Assembly: GCF_026262505.1 (NCBI RefSeq)
Contig: NC_067204.1
Span: 992,001-1,056,000 of the forward strand
Length of the DNA stretch: 64,000 nucleotides
Direction of reading: 5' to 3'
From: Trichomonas vaginalis G3
Lineage: Eukaryota; Parabasalia; Trichomonadida; Trichomonadidae
Shown here: piece after piece, positions 60,024 to 64,000 of the stretch
Layout of the letters: each line of letters opens with the position of its first letter
Position numbering within the stretch: position 1 is the first letter of the stretch
Position numbers and translations under genes: made by a program
The notes under the pieces: model-generated
Database searches by the model: none
What the model was told of the DNA's origin: nothing
Seen by the model: only the letters and a program-made list of their open reading frames with translations

Positions 60024-60287
60024 TTAGTTCATTAAGTGGGTTAAATTAAGGGTAATTTGGACAATTAGCTCCCGACCTCTGAATTGGACTCTTTCGTCAT
60101 CCCAGTTGCGTAGGAGGTCGTCCCAGAGGAGTTGGTAGAATTGCCAATCCAAGGACGATTTGTCCTCCCAGGCATTGAGGATGTACTGCTCGTAGAGTTT
60201 CATGACCTCTGCCTTGCACCAGACACCCTCTCCCTTGGAACGTAAGGCTTCTTCGAAGTGCTCGAATGCGATTGGCTGCGGGACCAT
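60024..60287 (-). CDS. Maverick 87-residue protein
   Basis: From the ATG at 60287: MVPQPIAFEHFEEALRSKGE to LTHLMN, Trp-rich (NAWEDKSSLDWQFYQLLWDD, LLRNWDDE). Helical. No family recognised. It is divergent from the 35-residue ORF. Confidence 0.45.
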   Translation of the reverse strand: MVPQPIAFEHFEEALRSKGEGVWCKAEVMKLYEQYILNAWEDKSSLDWQFYQLLWDDLLRNWDDERVQFRGRELIVQITLNLTHLMN

Positions 60288-60317
60288 CTGAAATGACACT
60301 TTTTGTCCGTTTGGTCA

Positions 60318-60425
60318 ATGTTCGTGTCTCGTGTCATAGTCGACGAAAATACAAACAAACAGGTTATATATGAGTTTGAGACCAAGAATGGTGTAACTCG
60401 ACCTGTCCGATTCAAATTCGAATAA
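60318..60425 (+). CDS. Very small Maverick ORF, 35 residues
   Basis: MFVSRVIVDENTNKQVIYEF to RFKFE, a beta-hairpin-like sequence, ATG at 60318 and stop at 60423. It lies between two minus-strand genes, and its stop is just before the end of the polymerase gene. Could be a real small gene; evidence is weak. Confidence 0.3.
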   Translation: MFVSRVIVDENTNKQVIYEFETKNGVTRPVRFKFE

Positions 60426-60432
60426 AAATTTT

Positions 60433-62577
60433 TTACTTCATGCAATGTTTTATTTCTGTGCCGTCTTCAAGTATGCCCCAGTACTTACGCTTGGAGAGGA
60501 CATGAACTTCGGTGAAAATTTTGTCCAATTTGAATTGACCCATCTTTTCACCGACCATGCCCATTTCAATGAGTTTGTTATAGCCTTCTTCGTTCGTCAT
60601 GAGTGTCATCGATGTTCTCATAGTAAACCTTCACTTTGGATTTGACTTCCGAGAAGAATTTGTTGTAGTTGTCAAGGACTGCCTTTGCGAACTGAGGGTA
60701 AGACCAATGTTCGACAATAGGTTTTAATGTGGTTACTAAGCCACTTTGACCTTGAGTGAATTCGTACTTCAAAACAAAAGGAGAAAACCTTTCAACAAAG
60801 TTGTCGACCTTCTCATAATGTTTACTCTTCATCTTTGAGGTTTCTTTATGGAATATCCCCATGTCGAATTCATAAGCAATTTGAGTGTCATTGCAAGTTT
60901 GGGGTTTGAAGCTTTCCTAATATCATACAGTTGTTGTATGACTTTTCCAACTGTATAGTTCCTTCCTGGGAACTCACCATCTTCGTTTGGAATTCCAGTC
61001 GGGATATATTGGACGAACCTCATGTACGCAGCGTTAAGGTCGACATAGTATATCTTTTCATCTGAGTCGAACTTGTCGCATCCAATCGGACCAGTTCGTG
61101 GAAATTCAAGCGAGTCTCTTATCTTCTGAGAAACTTCTCCTGTTATCTCATAAACATCGTCGAAGCAACCTGTTTCATATAAAACCTTCTGACCTAACTC
61201 AGATGCTCTCCAATACAATTTGACGTCGATTGGATGCCTCAATGGAAGTTTGTTTATAGCATCCTGAAGTTCTTGCAACCTCATTGGAAGTTCTTCTGGT
61301 TCAGGTTGGTATCCGAACAATCCAACTCCTTTTGGAATTGTGTACTTCTTTTGTACTAGAACTTTGTCTGGAACAACTTTTGGTCTTGCTAACAATGAAA
61401 AGTTTGTTTCGTCTTTTGGTACAAAAGTTTCTGTCAGCTTGTCATCTGGAATTGGTTCCAACAAACCTTTCTCGAAAAGAATGTTAACAGCTCTGACAAT
61501 GTTGCACTTGCCTTTTCCGAACATAAGACTTTCGTTCAACATGAAGTGGTTGTGGAAAATTACAATCTTCAACCATGGCAATTTGAAGTCAACAACATAG
61601 TCGTCATGTGAAGAACCTTTAGCTGTAGGTATGTTAACTCGGATATTGACATTTGCCAACGGTGCAACTTTTGCCAATTGACCTCTAAGAATGTACCTTG
61701 TTTTCACACATGACTCAAGATACTTCATCTTCTCATCTGTAACAAGACCAGAGTTCCTGAGACATGTAAGAATACAAGGTTCATTGACAATTGTTTCAAT
61801 TGAATTGTAAATTCCATACCTTGTCAAGTCAATGTCAGACTTATTTATGAACGGGAAGTATCCAGCATGTTGTCTGACTGCTTGAGGGTTCGGTTGGTAC
61901 CATTCAAATTTTACACTTGCAATTCCTTCAATTGCATTCAAAATGTCTGAGTCGGAGTCAACCATTTGTTCTCTCTTTGTAGTCTTGAAAGCGTCAAGAA
62001 GCATTGCAGCTGTTGTGACATTGCCATGTGCATAGTAAATGTGACCATCCAAATCTGTTATGGTCAATCTGAGATTGTATCCTTTCTTATTTCCATCTTG
62101 AATTGCAGCAAGTACACCCATGAAGCCTTCTTTGTTCTTTCCTTCGTCAAAGTTTACTGTAAAGGTTCGACCAGATGTAATTTGACTTCTAACTTCACGG
62201 TACTTTTCATATGCATATCTTGTTCTTTCCATGGGAGCATGTTTGTCTTCACCTTTTCCTTTTTTCCTTCTCAAAGGATGCAATTGTTCGTCATGTTTCC
62301 AGTAGAATCTGGCAAAGCCGTCGTGTCCTTCAACTTGAGGCTCACTAACATCGAAAGGCATGTCCATAAGACGTTCTTCTTCTAACCTCTCTAATCTGTT
62401 TGGATAATTTGCACGTGCTGTTTCCAAATCCATTTCGTAGCGAAGACCAGACAATTTGTCATAGACTTTTATGGGTCTTCCCTTCCTATATTTAAAATTC
62501 TTCGAAACTTTCCAACCATATCTTTCTAACTCTGCTTTTATTCTAGCAGATTTTCTATCCATTCTATACGGGGGCAT
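60433..62577 (-). pseudogene. Maverick protein-primed DNA polymerase B, broken
   Basis: Starts MPPYRMDRKSARIKAELERY at 62577. The polymerase core is recognisable: YYVDLNAAYMRFVQYIPTGI (motif A, DxxxxYP-like), LKLLMNSTWGYS (motif B, KxxxNSxYG-like) and an IDDT-type motif C region near the end. It ends YWGILEDGTEIKHCMK. Protein-primed B polymerases copy the element from its ends and define Mavericks. The N-terminal 300 residues are unrecognised and might include the terminal-protein part. The copy has a few breaks. Confidence 0.8.
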
Positions 62578-62606
62578 TTTTATAAAAATAAAAAAATGTT
62601 TTTTCT

Positions 62607-63191
62607 TTACTTTACATAACCGCCTGCTGCCATAAGTCTTTGACGCCAACCCATACCAGCTAATGAAGGTTGGCTTGGTTTAGTTTGGAAACTAACCTTT
62701 GGTTTTGGTTTTTCTTCAGTTTGTGGCTTCCCTTCTTCTATTGGTTTTTCGTCACTTTTCGGTTCCTCTGACTTTACCTCACTTGCAGGTATGGTTGTGT
62801 CGTCAACATCTTCGTAAATATCATATGCCATTTGTTTTTGTTTTCCTTTCAACTTTTTGTGTTTGTTGTAAAGTTTAGAATATTTCGACTCTAAGTCAAT
62901 GAGATGTTCTATAATGAACTGTTGGTCAGTGAAGTAAACTTTTCCATCTGTTGTCTCGAAAGCTCCTTCAGACTTCAATATTTTATTTGTGAGAGTCTGT
63001 TTCTTTTTTGAGATACTAGCCGTTCCATTTCTATGAAAAGTGACTTTATAGTTAGGGTTTGTATTTCCAGACCTGGCACTTTCTATTATTGAATTTTTCT
63101 CTTCATCTGTAAGTTCTTTGACAGGTTTTGACAATGGTTCTGAACTTTTTGTTTGTGGTGTCAAATCTACCGTTTCAACTTCTTCGGTCAT
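62607..63191 (-). CDS. Maverick 194-residue protein
   Basis: MTEEVETVDLTPQTKSSEPL to GWRQRLMAAGGYVK. A central domain (NYKVTFHRNGTASISKKKQT, HLIDLESKYSKLYNKHKKLK) with disordered Pro/Glu/Lys-rich ends. The GMGWRQRLMAAGGYVK tail could be an amphipathic or cleavage-site peptide of a virion protein; that is inference. It lies 29 bases upstream of the polymerase start. It looks whole. Confidence 0.55.
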   Translation of the reverse strand: MTEEVETVDLTPQTKSSEPLSKPVKELTDEEKNSIIESARSGNTNPNYKVTFHRNGTASISKKKQTLTNKILKSEGAFETTDGKVYFTDQQFIIEHLIDLESKYSKLYNKHKKLKGKQKQMAYDIYEDVDDTTIPASEVKSEEPKSDEKPIEEGKPQTEEKPKPKVSFQTKPSQPSLAGMGWRQRLMAAGGYVK

Positions 63192-63209
63192 TTCATCTCA
63201 GTAAAAATT

Positions 63210-63365
63210 TTAGTTTGTTTTGTTTTCAACTGGTTGTTTAGGTTTTTTAAGTCGGTCTAAAACTTCTTGAGGTATAGGAAGAACTTGACAAACACGTGGT
63301 TGTGTAACTGCTGGAAGCCGACAAATCCATCTTGAGCCCATTTGTCTCAATGCTGTATTGTTCAT
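63210..63365 (-). CDS. Small Maverick ORF, 51 residues
   Basis: MNNTALRQMGSRWICRLPAV to PVENKTN. It begins after CTGAGATGAAATG, the same leader as the 194-residue gene (both starts are preceded by TTTACTGAGATGAA-like sequence), which supports it as a real gene. Function unknown. Confidence 0.45.
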   Translation of the reverse strand: MNNTALRQMGSRWICRLPAVTQPRVCQVLPIPQEVLDRLKKPKQPVENKTN

Positions 63366-63384
63366 TTCATCTCAGTAAAAAAAT

Positions 63385-63786
63385 TTACATTCCCCACGTT
63401 TGAGGCGGTTGCGGTTGGTTGTTGTTTACCCACTGTTGTGCATGGTTATATCCTCTGTTAAAGAATCTTTCACCTTGGTCCATATAGTGTCCTGCTTGGT
63501 TATAGTAGTCATTTGCTTTGTATATAGTAGTTTCCTGCTTGTCTTCCTACATTGTCCATCCATCCTTGAACTTTTCCTCTTGTTTCAGGATTTGGAATAA
63601 GATTTGCTGCATCTCGTGCTACTCCCAACCTTTCTGTACAGTTTGTATAATAGGTTGTGCTTTCTCTTTAAGTATACCTAATGTACTCAAAATCTTCCTT
63701 CCAACTCCAAATACACCTCTGGCTATTGTTCCCACTGCGGGCAAAAATCTGGATGCAACTCCTGCTAATGCGCCAAATAAACCCAT
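63385..63786 (-). pseudogene. Maverick Gly/Ala-rich small protein gene, broken
   Basis: Starts MGLFGALAGVASRFLPAVGT, an amphipathic glycine- and alanine-rich segment, and ends in a polar Gln/Asn/Pro tail (HAQQWVNNNQPQPPQTWGM). A membrane-active N-terminus like this resembles adenovirus protein VI-type minor virion proteins in general character only. It is divergent from the integrase. The copy is broken. Confidence 0.45.
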
Positions 63787-63802
63787 TTCTTATGGGTAAA
63801 AA

Positions 63803-64000
63803 ATGACGAATTCAAACAAGGACCCCTATGTTTCTAAAGCGACAAAGAAAGCACTCATGGTAAAAATCTTTAGTTCAACACCAAATGCTTGGTTTATGGA
63901 TATCTTGGAAAACATTCCGAGGTATAGAGAAGATGGACCACCATACTGGCTAATATTTGTTGGTCAAAACACAAGATACTGTGAAGCCATACCATTACAG
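63803..64000 (+). CDS. Maverick retroviral-type integrase, start only
   Basis: Open from the ATG at 63803 to the window end (66 codons). It contains STPNAWFMDILENI, consistent with the first catalytic Asp region of rve integrases, and PPYWLIFVGQNTRYCEAIPL, like the strands after it. Polintons encode such an integrase near one end, so the element's far terminus is probably a short distance to the right. The rest of the gene is outside the window. Confidence 0.7.
   Translation, partial: MTNSNKDPYVSKATKKALMVKIFSSTPNAWFMDILENIPRYREDGPPYWLIFVGQNTRYCEAIPLQ

Larger units (their letters stand above)
44048..64000. mobile_element. Maverick/Polinton element, right copy (nearly full, runs off the window)
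   Basis: Begins with a 32-base A tract and the GC-rich terminal hairpin and runs 20 kb to the window edge. It has the family core set: capsid-like and minor-capsid-like proteins, SF3 helicase, packaging ATPase, protein-primed DNA polymerase B, and the start of a retroviral-type integrase. There are also about a dozen unknown genes and a NUMOD4/HNH protein. It is broken in some genes (about ten breaks overall, mostly in the structural, capsid and polymerase regions), while the helicase, ATPase and many small genes look whole. Its near identity to the left copy indicates recent spread. Mavericks are abundant in T. vaginalis (established). Confidence 0.92.

Overview
The window looks like a piece of a trichomonad (parabasalid) nuclear genome, most like Trichomonas vaginalis or a close relative. 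The evidence is AT-rich intergenic DNA, intron-poor genes, TCATTA-type initiator motifs a few bases upstream of several start codons, Pmp-like beta-helix surface proteins with GGAI motifs, many charged coiled-coil proteins, and two large Maverick (Polinton) elements. No bacterial operon signals, tRNA or rRNA genes were found.

Layout. (1) 1-12955: the end portion of one Maverick, structural genes mostly on the minus strand, running off the left edge. (2) 12956-44047: about 31 kb of host DNA. Its genes are a small protein with TTYRRDY-type repeats, a four-EF-hand protein, two Pmp-like beta-helix proteins, a 726-residue coiled-coil protein, a dead protein kinase gene, an SLC45/SUT-like sugar transporter, the decapping enzyme Dcp2, and two more coiled-coil proteins. 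Two DNA transposons sit in this segment: a 3.8-kb IS481-like element with long inverted repeats (14448-18240), and a 9.2-kb MULE-type element (27624-36836) that splits the kinase gene. (3) 44048-64000: a second, closely similar Maverick in the opposite orientation, running off the right edge as its integrase begins.

The two Mavericks share one gene order from the terminal hairpin inward: basic and coiled-coil structural proteins, double-jelly-roll capsid-like protein, a 193-residue protein, a beta-rich minor-capsid-like protein, SF3 helicase, a 139-residue protein, packaging ATPase, and a 22-bp repeat array. They then diverge. The left copy carries KilA-N and T5orf172-like genes. The right copy carries a NUMOD4/HNH protein and several unknowns, followed by protein-primed DNA polymerase B and integrase. 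Both are treated as fossils. Several of their genes are broken (about ten or more breaks in each copy), while others still look whole, and their near identity suggests young copies.

The most unusual structure is in the 9.2-kb MULE-type element. It has TA target duplications, and its transposase reading region starts with a FYRN/FYRC (F/Y-rich) module normally found in chromatin proteins. It also carries an 0.8-kb cascade of about ten stem-loops enclosed in one large palindrome, and a 122-bp tandem array in which every unit can fold into three stems. In one unit of that array the middle stem has been replaced by a different sequence that still pairs.
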